Source of the DNA: OLB16 sp964422415
GTDB lineage: Bacteria; Hinthialibacterota; Hinthialibacteria; OLB16
DNA length: 64,000 nt
Direction: 5' to 3'
Assembly (NCBI GenBank): GCA_964422415.1
Contig: CAYRBI010000005.1
Coordinates: forward strand, 25,614-89,613
Of the stretch, positions 8,927 through 18,042 are shown one piece after another; position 1 is the stretch's first letter, and each line of letters begins with the position of its first letter. The position numbers were made by a program, and so were the translations under genes. The notes under the pieces are model-generated. The model searched no databases and had not been told where the DNA came from. It worked only from the letters and a program-made list of their open reading frames with translations.

Positions 8927-10006
8927 TTACACCCCCACCGGCAGCCGCTTGTTGTTCAACGAGCGGACATAAGCCAAGATTTTTGCCACGGCTTGCCAGA
9001 GATCAACAGGCACTGTGTCACCCACATCACAGGTCCGGTACAGCTGCCGCGCCAGCCAGGGTTCCTCATACAGCGGAATGCCATTCTCCTGGGCGATTTC
9101 ACGGATACGTAAAGCAATCAACCCCTGTCCCTTAGCAAGCACATGTGGGGCCTCGCGCTTATCCGCGTCATAACGGATGGCGATCGAGTAGTGGGTCGGG
9201 TTGGTGATCACGACCTCGGCCTTGGGAACCTCGGCGATCATCTTCTGCCGGGCCTGGCGTATGCGGATTGAGCGCACACGGGCTTTAATATGGGGATCGC
9301 CCTCGGTCTCCTTAAGTTCCTGCTTGATCGCATAACGGCTCATCCGGATGCTTTTTTCGAACTGCCACCGTTGGAAGGCATAGTCAGCAACCGCCACCAT
9401 CACAAGAAAGATGAGGATCTTGCAGGCCAATTGAAATCCCAACGTAATAAGCGCCCGTATCAATCCATCGGGATTGGAGTCCATCATGGGAATCGCAGCC
9501 ATCACCACCGGCTTAATGAATGAGTAAGAAACCCACGCCACGACCAGGAATTTAAAAATGGACTTGGCGGTCTCGGATATCATTTGCGCCGAGAAGATCC
9601 GCTTGGCTCCCGCGAGTGGATTGATCCGTGAGGGCTGGGGTTGCAGGGGCTTTCCACTGATGAGGAATCCCACCTGCAAAAGGTACCCCGCAATCGCGGC
9701 CAACACCAACATGAAAAACAATGGACCGATGATGAGGAGTACGCGAATAAAGGCATCCCGGAACAAAAGCGCGGTCTGCCCCGGTGTCGGATCGAAGTCC
9801 GCGAGGTTCTCCAGATAATAGACAATAAACGCACTCAGGCGTTTGGTCATGTACGGTCCCAAGTAATAAATAGTCATGGTGGCCGTGGTCAGGATCACCA
9901 GAGTCCCAACTTCACGGCTGCTGACAACCCGCCCCTCTTCACGCGCCTTGTCGCGTTGACGGGGAGTGGCGTCCTCGGTTTTTTCCTCGCTATCGTCTTC
10001 AGCCAT
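8927..10006 (-). CDS. flhB: flagellar export switch protein FlhB
   Basis: 359 residues. The charged N-terminus (EEKTEDATPRQRDKAREEG) is followed by four membrane helices (about 34-52, 88-112, 140-165, 183-210) and a cytoplasmic domain. The autocleavage motif NPTH is intact at 269-272, so normal rod/hook-to-filament substrate switching is expected. The GDPHIKARVRSIR linker is conserved. Between fliR (12 bases) and flhA (3 bases). Confidence 0.97.
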   Translation of the reverse strand: MAEDDSEEKTEDATPRQRDKAREEGRVVSSREVGTLVILTTATMTIYYLGPYMTKRLSAFIVYYLENLADFDPTPGQTALLFRDAFIRVLLIIGPLFFMLVLAAIAGYLLQVGFLISGKPLQPQPSRINPLAGAKRIFSAQMISETAKSIFKFLVVAWVSYSFIKPVVMAAIPMMDSNPDGLIRALITLGFQLACKILIFLVMVAVADYAFQRWQFEKSIRMSRYAIKQELKETEGDPHIKARVRSIRIRQARQKMIAEVPKAEVVITNPTHYSIAIRYDADKREAPHVLAKGQGLIALRIREIAQENGIPLYEEPWLARQLYRTCDVGDTVPVDLWQAVAKILAYVRSLNNKRLPVGV

Positions 10007-10018
10007 CTCTTAGTCTCT

Positions 10019-10813
10019 TCAGTTTCCAGCGACAACCATCGCAAGCCCATCGGATGCTTTCGCCATCGACTCAATCAGATTCACTACGAGAGTCACAAAT
10101 GGCCCCATACCGAGCCAGACCAGGAACAATCCCAATCCCATGCGCATAGGCATGTCATTCACAAGCAGATTCAGCTGCGGAACCATGCGCGCAAGAAACC
10201 CCTCGGGCACCCAGAGCAAGGTCATCACCAACAAGCAGGGTGTTGCCACCTGAAGTCCCACGACAAAGAGGGCCTCAGCATATCCCTCCATATACGGCCA
10301 TATCTGTGTCGGAAGCCCGACTGCGCCGGGAGGTACTGCCTCGAAGGAATGCATGACTCCCCGGAACAGAAAAAGGTGACCATGGAGCATCAAGAACAAG
10401 ACAGTCGCAAACATGCCTTTCAGGCTCCCAATCAACGTGGCCGACTCGTTGGAGATTGGGTCGATGACATCAATCATTGCGAAACCGATCAGGTGATCGA
10501 TCAACTCACCACCAAATTGAATACCGGCCAGGATCAGAACCGCCAGGAATCCAAGCGAGAAACCAAGGAAACCCTCGCCACACACACGCAGAAAATACTC
10601 CCACCCAAAAGGTGGCGCGGTGAGGGTCTGGGGGAGATTCATCATCACCACCAGTGAGAGCCCGGTTCCTAAGCCAGCCACAAGATGCGGAGCCAGATTG
10701 ATCATGCTGCTTCCTAGCACTGGCGCCGCCACCACCAAACAGGTCAGGCGTGTAAACACCAGAAGAAACACACGGAACTGGTCGGCCAACAGGCCCATGT
10801 CGAGTGGTATCAT
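10019..10813 (-). CDS. fliR: flagellar export apparatus protein FliR
   Basis: 264 residues with about six hydrophobic segments. It belongs to the FliR/SctT family that builds the FliP5-Q4-R1 export gate core in the MS ring. Recognisable pieces are FRVFLLVFTRLTCLVVAAPVLG near the N-terminus and FGGELIDHLIGFAMIDVIDP in the middle. It begins 4 bases after the fliQ stop and precedes flhB in the standard order. Confidence 0.93.
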   Translation of the reverse strand: MIPLDMGLLADQFRVFLLVFTRLTCLVVAAPVLGSSMINLAPHLVAGLGTGLSLVVMMNLPQTLTAPPFGWEYFLRVCGEGFLGFSLGFLAVLILAGIQFGGELIDHLIGFAMIDVIDPISNESATLIGSLKGMFATVLFLMLHGHLFLFRGVMHSFEAVPPGAVGLPTQIWPYMEGYAEALFVVGLQVATPCLLVMTLLWVPEGFLARMVPQLNLLVNDMPMRMGLGLFLVWLGMGPFVTLVVNLIESMAKASDGLAMVVAGN

Positions 10814-10817
10814 TGCT

Positions 10818-11087
10818 TCACTTCGCCAGATTCGGCATCTCCTCGATTAAACGCACCGTGTAATCCATCAACAGTTGGAGGCTCCAGGGCATCACAACCA
10901 GCAATGCCACCAGGATCGCTATGATCTTGGGCACAAAAGTCAGGGTTTGTTCCTGAATCTGGGTCATCGCCTGGAACACACTCACGATTAGGCCGATGAT
11001 CATCCCCACCAACATCACGGGAACCGAGAGATAGAGGGTCAAAAGCAGCATGTCTTTCCCTAAAGCAACCACAGTCCCCGTGTCCAT
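10818..11087 (-). CDS. fliQ: flagellar export apparatus protein FliQ
   Basis: 89 residues, the normal family length, with two membrane helices (LLLTLYLSVPVMLVGMIIGL and IIAILVALLVVMPWSLQLLM) joined by the conserved loop FQAMTQIQEQTLTFVPK. The ATG at 11087 has GGAG 6 bases upstream and is preferred to an in-frame TTG at 11099. A MITE lies between this gene and fliP, leaving about 210 bp between coding regions where the genes normally nearly touch. Transcription probably reads through. Confidence 0.94.
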   Translation of the reverse strand: MDTGTVVALGKDMLLLTLYLSVPVMLVGMIIGLIVSVFQAMTQIQEQTLTFVPKIIAILVALLVVMPWSLQLLMDYTVRLIEEMPNLAK

Positions 11088-11156
11088 CTCTGTCTCCAAT
11101 CCCTCCCCTTTTCACATCCTACCGGAAATCGCTACAAACCATCTTCATCATGAACT

Positions 11157-11302
11157 TAACAGCCTGTTGAATAACTTTTTGTTCTGGTGGCACCATGGAT
11201 TCCCGCCTTCGCGGGAATGACGATTTCTGAGGAATTTTGCTTATTCTGTCATTCCCGCGAAGGCGGGAATCCACGGTCACACTCATTTTCAACATGCTGC
11301 TA
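11157..11302. mobile_element. 146-bp MITE, copy 2 (at the fliP stop codon)
   Basis: Best preserved copy together with copy 3. TA flanks at 11157-11158 and 11301-11302. The internal arms at 11197-11221 and 11248-11272 are perfect 25-bp reverse complements, each of which also folds on itself (TTCCCGC-CTTC-GCGGGAA). The right TA plus the first element base makes the TAG stop of fliP (11300-11302). It interrupts the fliP-fliQ junction of the flagellar operon without harming either reading frame. Confidence 0.88.
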
Positions 11303-12139
11303 GGCCCCACCCAGAATGGATACGCCCAATGATTCGATGACTAAGCGCCAGCCATCCACCATCACAAACAACAGTATCTTGAACGGCAGTGAGATCAGAA
11401 CCGGAGAGAGGGTGAACATACCCATCGAGAGGATCACCGCCGCAATCACAATGTCGATGACTAAAAACGGCAAGAAGAGCACAAACCCCATGATGAACGC
11501 CCGCCGCAGCTCACTCAGCACAAAGGCGGGAATGAGCACACGCAAGGGAACATCCTGCTCAACCTTGGGCTTATCCAGACCGCCCATCACCATCAGCAGC
11601 GCTACCTCATCCTCACCCTCAACACCAATCTGAGACCACATAAACTTCCGGACCGGACGAACAGCACGGTCCAACATGATGAAAAACGGGAGCCGGTCAT
11701 CCGGAATAATCTCCCCCGTGACCGGGTCCTTTGGATCACGCCGTCCCTGATCGAACTCATGATTGAGATAGGGTTGAATGGCGCTGGTGTTGACCTCTTT
11801 CCAGACGGGTTCCATGACAAAGAAGGTGAGAAACAGAGATAATCCGATGATCACCTGGTTCGGCGGCGTCTGTTGAAGATTGAGGGCCCGGCGGATAAAG
11901 GAAAGCACGATAACAATCCGTGTGAAGGAGGTAGTGAGAATGAGAATGCTTGGAGCGACAGTCAGAATCGTGAACAGGAAGAGGATCTGGAGCGTGACCG
12001 CTACATCCTTGGGATCAGAGCTCGAGTCCATACCGACATGAAGAGTGGGGATTCCCTGCCCCATAGCTGGCATGCATGTGAAGAAAACAATACCCAGAAC
12101 AATACCCAGTGTAATCACGGAAACCCAACGGCGTAGCAT
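11300..12139 (-). CDS. fliP: flagellar export apparatus protein FliP
   Basis: 279 residues. A cleavable-type signal sequence (first about 27) is followed by the family core: LFTILTVAPSILILTTSFTR, IVIVLSFIRRAL, the PPNQVIIGLSLFLTFFVM helix, a periplasmic domain, and two C-terminal helices including FVLSELRRAFIMGF. FliP is the pentameric core of the flagellar export gate. The ATG shares one base with the fliO stop (TGATG), implying coupled translation. The stop codon lies in a MITE end. Confidence 0.96.
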   Translation of the reverse strand: MLRRWVSVITLGIVLGIVFFTCMPAMGQGIPTLHVGMDSSSDPKDVAVTLQILFLFTILTVAPSILILTTSFTRIVIVLSFIRRALNLQQTPPNQVIIGLSLFLTFFVMEPVWKEVNTSAIQPYLNHEFDQGRRDPKDPVTGEIIPDDRLPFFIMLDRAVRPVRKFMWSQIGVEGEDEVALLMVMGGLDKPKVEQDVPLRVLIPAFVLSELRRAFIMGFVLFLPFLVIDIVIAAVILSMGMFTLSPVLISLPFKILLFVMVDGWRLVIESLGVSILGGA

Positions 12140-12783
12140 CAGGATACCTCCTGAAGCCGGGAGAGCTCACGCTCGAGATCCTCGACATGCGAACGTAAAC
12201 TGGGGCCAAAGGGAGAGGTCTTGGGAGAATAGAGGCGGTTCCGCTCCTTGGTTCCGGCTCCCTCCCATCCCCAGGTTTCACGGAGTTTCCTGTTCTCCTC
12301 GGGATCATCAAACTGCGACAAACAGGTTAACCCTTGAGGTGACTCGCCGATAATCAGAAGACGGTCAAGTGCGGCCACTACATACACTGATGACTTAGCC
12401 GAAAGAGATTGACGGGCCAGAATCTTCAAGGGCCCCGTGGACGGGAGGAGAACACTCCCACTCCAACGCCGGGCGGCATAGGAGACCGCATAGATCAGGC
12501 CCACGACAATAAACAGCGAGAAGAACATCTTACTGAGCAGGGAGACTAAACCAGAGGATTCCGTGGGAGAGACAACAGCGGCGGTTTCGACGGTTTGCCC
12601 GGATCTCTTCTGCTCCTCGCGGTCAATTGCCTGAGAGAGACGTTCGGCTGAGAATCCCCCTTCCTGGCACGCGGTGGGCTGAGCACTCGGCGCTGCCTCT
12701 GGCGCGGGGACAGGTTCTCCGGCAAACGCGGAAACCACGCAAAATATGAGAGTCAGCGCGCTGGCGCGCCATCCCTTACTCAT
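12139..12783 (-). CDS. fliO: flagellar assembly protein FliO
   Basis: 214 residues from the ATG at 12783, chosen because GGGGAG lies 6 bases upstream; an alternative start 24 bases earlier lacks this. A signal peptide (about 1-22) and a Pro/Gln/Glu-rich periplasmic stretch precede one membrane helix (MFFSLFIVVGLIYAVSYAAR). The FliO cytoplasmic domain follows, with LKILARQSLSAKSSVYVVAA and DRLLIIGESPQGL. FliO helps assemble the FliP ring. The stop overlaps the fliP start. Confidence 0.88.
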   Translation of the reverse strand: MSKGWRASALTLIFCVVSAFAGEPVPAPEAAPSAQPTACQEGGFSAERLSQAIDREEQKRSGQTVETAAVVSPTESSGLVSLLSKMFFSLFIVVGLIYAVSYAARRWSGSVLLPSTGPLKILARQSLSAKSSVYVVAALDRLLIIGESPQGLTCLSQFDDPEENRKLRETWGWEGAGTKERNRLYSPKTSPFGPSLRSHVEDLERELSRLQEVS

Positions 12784-12875
12784 TTTCAACTCCCCCCAAT
12801 TCCCCAATCAAGGCCCCCTCGGCCCTGTTACTCAAAACCCACATGAAACTGACAACTCAAGCTTGGAACCAAGTA

Positions 12876-13925
12876 TCAGCTCTTCCGCTCTCCGAAGGTT
12901 TTCACACGATCCGCGAGACTAAGGATATCGGTGATACGGACACCGAAGTTCTCATCGATCACAACCACCTCGCCCTTGGCGAAGATAACGTCATTGACTA
13001 AAAGATCCACCGGTTCGCCAGCGAGTTTATCGAGCTCCACCACCGATCCAGTGCCCAATTTCAAGACATCGCGGATCTTCAGGCTCGAGCGCCCCAGTTC
13101 CACACGTACCTCGAGCTCGATATCCATGAGTAGATCGAGGTTCGAGGGAGCGGGCGTAGGTGGCACCTCCTCGGTCAGTGAATCAAACTGTACTGGCGAG
13201 GCCTTAACTGTTGGAACCGCCTCACGTACTGGCGCGGGCTTGGGTGTGGGCGCATGAGCGGGTGGCGCCGCGAGTACCTCGACAGACTCCACTAAATCGA
13301 GTGAGAAAAGCTGCCAACACCGTCCCTTGAGGATGTTGGTCACATTCATCTCATAAGGAAGCAGGATCAGTTGTTCACTTCCATTCAACGCGGCGGTAAT
13401 GGTGTCAGCGCCAGCCGCCATGGGCTCCACTTGAACCGGAGTGGTGGTCACGGACCCTCCGGCGGGACCACTCAGCGCGGTATTGAGATTCCCCAGTACC
13501 GTGCTCATAACCTCTTTGAAGGCATCCGCCACCATATCGGAGAACTCCGTGGCGGTTGGATCGCCGACCATGGTTCCCCCGATTTTACAGGCATCCTCCT
13601 GCGTGAAGAGGAGCGCGGAATCGCCATGCAACCGGCCCTGATGCGAAAAGATCACATAGACCAGATTGCCATGCACGATTTCAGCGGCGCTCCGATTGGA
13701 GCGTGGCGTTGGGCGCAAGGGATTGAAGGTTGAAGCGGAGGCGAGGAAAGTCCCCACCATGTCTCCCAGCGTCCCTCCCATGGTCTTGGTATAAACCGAC
13801 AAAGCGCCAGCCTGCTTGGCAGTCAGTTCCGGTGGCTCGGCGATGGAAACATCCGCGGCGCCACCACCCCCCGCGCCCTTCAATAGAGCATCGATCTCAT
13901 CCTGGGAAAGGGCATCCGCGCTCAT
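12876..13925 (-). CDS. fliY: flagellar motor switch protein FliY (CheC-like plus FliN domain)
   Basis: 349 residues. An N-terminal peptide LSQDEIDALL matches the CheY-P-binding element of FliM/FliY. It is followed by a CheC-like domain (about 30-215), a Pro/Ala/Thr linker and a FliN/SpoA domain (MDIELEVRVELGRSSLKIRD...). In the CheC motif D-x3-E-x2-N the last residue is Ser (DAFKEVMS), so phosphatase activity is doubtful. The ATG overlaps the fliM stop by 4 bases (ATGA) and has GGAG 8 bases upstream. It serves as the FliN of this motor; no separate fliN is present in the operon. Confidence 0.9.
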   Translation of the reverse strand: MSADALSQDEIDALLKGAGGGGAADVSIAEPPELTAKQAGALSVYTKTMGGTLGDMVGTFLASASTFNPLRPTPRSNRSAAEIVHGNLVYVIFSHQGRLHGDSALLFTQEDACKIGGTMVGDPTATEFSDMVADAFKEVMSTVLGNLNTALSGPAGGSVTTTPVQVEPMAAGADTITAALNGSEQLILLPYEMNVTNILKGRCWQLFSLDLVESVEVLAAPPAHAPTPKPAPVREAVPTVKASPVQFDSLTEEVPPTPAPSNLDLLMDIELEVRVELGRSSLKIRDVLKLGTGSVVELDKLAGEPVDLLVNDVIFAKGEVVVIDENFGVRITDILSLADRVKTFGERKS

Positions 13926-14917
13926 GCTAACCACTCCAGATCTCCACCGATGACTTTAGTGATCTTGAAAGCCCGGTGTTTGCGATGGGTTCCCGGACGC
14001 GCCAGGAACATCGGCCTCCCCGAGAGGGTGACCTCGATCTCCTCATCTTTACGGTGGTCGAGGGCAACCACATCTCCCTTCTCCAGTCCGAGAAGATCGC
14101 GAATCTTGAGATGGGTTCCTCCCAACGTGGCATCCAATGATAAGTTGAACTTCTTTAAGTGGCCCGTCATATCGGTTTTATTGGCTTCCTCTTGCGCGCC
14201 ACTCTTCCCGGAGAACCAGCTCCGTGAACTCAACCTACCCGCCACTGGTTCGAGGACTACATACGGAATACAGATGCAGAAAGTCCCAACACTCTCGCCC
14301 ACATTGGCTTCATGAGTCATTAGGATGACCATTTCAGTGGGGAGGTAGAGTTGCAAGAAAAGCTGTGGATTAGCCTCGGTCGCCTTCAACTCCATATTGA
14401 GGTTCACCACGCTGGACCAGGATTCTTCAAGTGACTCAAAAATCCGTTCAATTATCTTGACCAGGATACTCTTTTCGATCTCGGTCAATTCACGGTTCTT
14501 GAACAGGGTTTGGCCTCTCCCTCCCATTAGCCGGTCAATAATGGCGAAGGAGAGATTGGGAGAAATCTCCAGCAGGGCATTGCCCTCAAGCGGACGCATC
14601 TGGAAGAGATTCACACAGGTTGGATTCGGAATCGAACGGATGAACTCATCGTAGGAGAGCTGGTCAACCGAGACCAGTTTCACCTCGATGATGGTGCGTA
14701 AATAAGTTGACAGTGATGTGGAGAACAAACGCGCGAAGTGCTCATGAAGCATGTGTAAAGAGCGGGTCTGATCCTTCGAGAACCGGTCGGGGTGCTTGAA
14801 ATCATAGAGTTTGATGCCCTTGGCGGCATCAACAGGTAATACACCCTCGGGCACGGTCCCTGATGAAAGAGCCGATAGCAGGGCATCAATCTCGTTCTGT
14901 GAAAGAATCTCCGCCAT
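13922..14917 (-). CDS. fliM: flagellar motor switch protein FliM
   Basis: 331 residues, typical length. The CheY-P-binding peptide LSQNEIDALL is at 5-14. A CheC-like middle domain carries the conserved VQL-type segment VSVDQLSYDEFIRSIPNPT and FAIIDRLMGGRG. A C-terminal SpoA domain (LDATLGGTHLKIRDLLGLEK) pairs with FliY. FliM transmits the chemotactic signal to the rotor. It is 6 bases downstream of fliL. Confidence 0.96.
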   Translation of the reverse strand: MAEILSQNEIDALLSALSSGTVPEGVLPVDAAKGIKLYDFKHPDRFSKDQTRSLHMLHEHFARLFSTSLSTYLRTIIEVKLVSVDQLSYDEFIRSIPNPTCVNLFQMRPLEGNALLEISPNLSFAIIDRLMGGRGQTLFKNRELTEIEKSILVKIIERIFESLEESWSSVVNLNMELKATEANPQLFLQLYLPTEMVILMTHEANVGESVGTFCICIPYVVLEPVAGRLSSRSWFSGKSGAQEEANKTDMTGHLKKFNLSLDATLGGTHLKIRDLLGLEKGDVVALDHRKDEEIEVTLSGRPMFLARPGTHRKHRAFKITKVIGGDLEWLA

Positions 14918-14923
14918 GGTTCC

Positions 14924-15412
14924 CTATTCCGTCGGTTGCACCAACCAGTTCTCGACCGAAACGTTCTCGATTTCCACACTCTCGATTTTATCGTTCAGCT
15001 GTTTCATCAGCCGCGATTTGAATTCCTTGATACTATGAACCGAAGTCTGGTCCATACTGTTAGCCACCTCGGTCAGAATTCCTTGGATCAGACTCTTCTT
15101 CTCGGCAAGCTCTTCCTCGATCTCGGCCCCATGCGCTGTCAAGTCAACCGGGACTGTCTCGAGACGTATATCCGCGAGGAGATGATAGGAACCATCCGAA
15201 AGCGTGGCGGTCAGTTTGAGTGGTTCCGCCTCACCCCCCTCGCCCCCACCACCGGGCCACACAATGGGAGTCAAAACAACCGGTGGAGCCGGTTTTAATA
15301 AAAACCACGCAGTGGCCGCACCGCCCACGAGAATCACAATCAGGACGATAAGGAAAATCTTGAGTCCGCCACCTTTAGCTGGGGCCGCTGCGGCCGGTGT
15401 TTCTTCGGCCAT
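14924..15412 (-). CDS. fliL: flagellar basal body protein FliL
   Basis: 162 residues with an Ala/Pro-rich N-terminal tail, one membrane helix (KIFLIVLIVILVGGAATAWFLL) and a periplasmic domain ending in VSVENWLVQPTE. FliL forms a ring around the stator and supports torque. The AAGGAG ribosome site lies 6 bases before the ATG. It is the first gene of the operon; a sigma70-like promoter is visible about 50 bases upstream of the start. Confidence 0.92.
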   Translation of the reverse strand: MAEETPAAAAPAKGGGLKIFLIVLIVILVGGAATAWFLLKPAPPVVLTPIVWPGGGGEGGEAEPLKLTATLSDGSYHLLADIRLETVPVDLTAHGAEIEEELAEKKSLIQGILTEVANSMDQTSVHSIKEFKSRLMKQLNDKIESVEIENVSVENWLVQPTE

Positions 15413-15461
15413 TTCATACTCCTTCTCAAGTCGAGTATCCCAACCCCTGAATCATGAGGTG

Positions 15462-15491
15462 ATTATCATCACACTTGACTGTCTCTGTCAA
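15462..15491 (-). promoter_or_regulatory. sigma70-like promoter of the fliL flagellar operon
   Basis: On the minus strand TTGACA (15491-15486) is followed after 18 bases by GATAAT (15467-15462), preceded by TG two bases further upstream. This is close to the housekeeping consensus and is well placed for fliL at 15412. No sigma-28 or sigma-54 consensus was recognised in this intergenic stretch. Confidence 0.65.
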
Positions 15492-15691
15492 GTCCTTGTT
15501 TCACCCAGAATGGGCAAATCAAGCCACACATCTCAAGTATTGTATCCTTGCGGGCGATCATTCGGAATGAATCGGTTGACTCCGGCTGAGACAGTGGATT
15601 CTCTTCCTTTCCCAGCATTTACACCTCATGCAACTTGCCCGGATGAATGATCCTGCTAACATGAGAATCCGAGTATTCATGGGGAGAAATC

Positions 15692-16831
15692 ATGACTGAA
15701 GTTGGAATTGTTGGTTTGCCTCAATCGGGCAAGAGTACATTGATGGCAGCCCTGACCGGCGCTCAGATTCCCCTGACAGGCATGCCCGGCGAGGCCCATC
15801 GCGGTGTCATCCCTGTCCCCGACCCACGGGTGGACCGGCTGGCTGAAATCTTCCGGCCAAAGAAAACCACACATGCCACCATCCAATTCACGGACTTGGT
15901 GGGAGCCCATGGCCCACTCCGGAAAGGCGAACTATTCACTCCCGCACAAATCGGTCATCTGCGAGACATGGATCTCCTGGTCCTGGTCATCCGCTTGTTC
16001 TCCTCCGAATCAGTCCCGCATCCCCTCTCCCGGATCGATCCAGGCGCGGACCTGGATATGTTCCTTGGCGAGTGTCAGTTGGCGGACTTGCTTGTGGCTG
16101 AAAAACGGATCGAGAGAATTGAAAGCGATTTGAAAAAGGGGGGTGTGGGCAAGAAGAAGGATGAACTTGAGATCGAGCGCGCCGGGCTACTCGAAATCAA
16201 GGCCGCTCTCGAAACTGAAAAACCAGTCCGTAGTGTCGGCCTTTCTCCACAACAGAAACAAATGTACAAGGGATTCGGCTTCCTCACGGGGAAACATCTT
16301 TTACCCGTGGCGAACACGGGAGATCTGACCTCCTCCGCTGAGCAAGAGCAGCTCAACCTCTTCTGTGCACGCCTTCAGTCCTGGAATGCGAAATGCCCCT
16401 CCTGGGCCTTGCCGGAACCATTGGCGGTGAATGCCCGCCTGGAGTTTGAGCTGCGCGAGATGGTGGGGGTTGATAACATCGACCAGGAAGAGGCTTTGAT
16501 CTATTTCCGGGAAGTTGGGTTGAAGGGTTCCAGTCACGCCCAGATCATCAACCTGGCATATGCTAACCTCGGTCTGATCTCTTTCCTCACCGCGGGGGAG
16601 GATGAGGTCCGGGCCTGGACCATTCCGCGCCACTGCTCTGCTCCTCAGGCCGCCGGCGTGATCCACTCCGATTTAGAGAAAGGTTTCATCCGGGCCGAGG
16701 TGATAACTTACGAGGATTTCATCCGTGCCGGGAATCTGGCGGAGTGCCGTAAGCATGGAACGCTTCGCCTTGAAGGGAAAGATTACAGTGTGTCGGATGG
16801 TGATATCCTGAACATCCGGTTCAGTGTTTGA
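15692..16831 (+). CDS. divergent YchF/OLA1-like P-loop NTPase
   Basis: 379 residues. The start MTEVGIVGLPQSGKSTLMAALTG contains the P-loop GLPQSGKS, and HRGVIPVPDPRVDRLAEIFRP is the YchF-type continuation. A coiled-coil insertion (about 125-195) and a C-terminal TGS domain (ISFLTAGEDEVRAWTI to the end) follow. The switch II region reads DLVGAHGPLRKGE instead of the usual YchF glycine- and lysine-rich segment, and the fourth nucleotide motif is also altered. This looks like a paralogue rather than the universal YchF. GGGGAG lies 5 bases before the ATG. It opens a three-gene operon with the epimerase and GH3 genes; a link to small-molecule metabolism is unexplained. Confidence 0.82.
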   Translation: MTEVGIVGLPQSGKSTLMAALTGAQIPLTGMPGEAHRGVIPVPDPRVDRLAEIFRPKKTTHATIQFTDLVGAHGPLRKGELFTPAQIGHLRDMDLLVLVIRLFSSESVPHPLSRIDPGADLDMFLGECQLADLLVAEKRIERIESDLKKGGVGKKKDELEIERAGLLEIKAALETEKPVRSVGLSPQQKQMYKGFGFLTGKHLLPVANTGDLTSSAEQEQLNLFCARLQSWNAKCPSWALPEPLAVNARLEFELREMVGVDNIDQEEALIYFREVGLKGSSHAQIINLAYANLGLISFLTAGEDEVRAWTIPRHCSAPQAAGVIHSDLEKGFIRAEVITYEDFIRAGNLAECRKHGTLRLEGKDYSVSDGDILNIRFSV

Positions 16832-16887
16832 GATTCCACTGGGATCTCTCAATATCTCTTGTTCAGATAGAGGGGAATAGTGTATCC

Positions 16888-18042
16888 ATGAAGGTTGTCC
16901 GGTGTGAAATCCTGGAAGTTGACATTCCCTTCCGATTGACCTTCAAGCACACTCTGCATGAACGTTCCGAGTCGAGTTCGATTTTCGTACGCCTGCACTC
17001 GGACACCGGAGAAACTGGATGGGGTGAATCGCTCCCACGGGATTACGTCACCGGCGAAAGCTTGGCGTCTGTGGTCACAGTCATCCGCGACAACCTTTTG
17101 CCCGTGATACTGGGGGTTCCCCTTGCGAACTGGGAGGAAGCCCTGGAACTAGCCAAGAATCTCGAGACCGAGGCGCGGAAACGGAATGCCGAATTGCCTG
17201 CCCGGATTGGCGCGGCGCGGTGTGCGCTCGAATTGGCCCTGCTGGATCTGGCAGGACACCACTTCAAGCGGTCAGTCTCGGAGATATTCGGTCAACGTAA
17301 GCGTGAGTGGGTCGAGTATAGTGGTGTCATCGGTGGCGATTCTCGTTGGAATGTCACCAAGTCGGCTCTGAAATTAAGGTTAGGCGGTCTACAATATATC
17401 AAGGTCAAAGTCGGGGGTGCGGATGACCGGGAAAAACTGCGCCTGATCCGGCGGGTAGTTGGATCCCGGGCGGACATCCGGGTGGATGCAAACGCAGCCT
17501 GGAATGTCTCGGATGCAATCGGGCGGATCCAATCCTTTAAACAATTTGGCATAAGTTGCATTGAGCAACCGGTACGTGCCAACGATATTGAGGGTTTACA
17601 GGCAGTCACCTCGGCGGTGACCACGCCGGTGATGGTGGATGAATCGCTGTGCACCATGGGTGATGCCAAGAAGCTGGTTGCCATGGATGCTTGCGATTAC
17701 TTCAACATCCGGCTCTCGAAATGTGGCGGGCTCTTCGCCAGTCTCGAACTAGCGGAGTTTGCACGGAACTATGATAAAGCCTGCCAACTAGGGTGCCAGG
17801 TGGGTGAGTCAGCCGTCCTTTCCGCGGCAGGACGGCACTTCGCCTTGGGAGTAGCAGGACTCAAGTATTTCGAAGGCTCCTATGGCACTCACTTACTCGA
17901 GAAAGATATCACCCGTGAGAATCTCACCTTCCGCCGGGGTGGCATAGGCAGGGCATTGGGAGGAGTTGGTCTAGGTGTTCAGGTCTTACCTGAACGCATC
18001 GAACCTTATGTCAAACAGCGGCATGTACTTGAAGAATCCTGA
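16888..18042 (+). CDS. enolase-superfamily dipeptide epimerase / muconate cycloisomerase-like enzyme
   Basis: 384 residues from the ATG at 16888 (MKVVRCEILEVDIPF). An upstream in-frame ATG at 16828 overlaps the previous stop but adds no conserved sequence. The full catalytic set of the muconate-lactonising subgroup is present: KVK (172, 174), metal ligands D200 (VDANAAW), E226 (IEQPV) and D251 (VDESL), and K278 (IRLSKCGG). This subgroup covers dipeptide epimerases, N-succinylamino-acid racemases and cycloisomerases; which substrate is used cannot be read from the sequence. The stop shares one base with the GH3 start, so product and enzyme are likely to belong to one pathway. Confidence 0.85.
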   Translation: MKVVRCEILEVDIPFRLTFKHTLHERSESSSIFVRLHSDTGETGWGESLPRDYVTGESLASVVTVIRDNLLPVILGVPLANWEEALELAKNLETEARKRNAELPARIGAARCALELALLDLAGHHFKRSVSEIFGQRKREWVEYSGVIGGDSRWNVTKSALKLRLGGLQYIKVKVGGADDREKLRLIRRVVGSRADIRVDANAAWNVSDAIGRIQSFKQFGISCIEQPVRANDIEGLQAVTSAVTTPVMVDESLCTMGDAKKLVAMDACDYFNIRLSKCGGLFASLELAEFARNYDKACQLGCQVGESAVLSAAGRHFALGVAGLKYFEGSYGTHLLEKDITRENLTFRRGGIGRALGGVGLGVQVLPERIEPYVKQRHVLEES

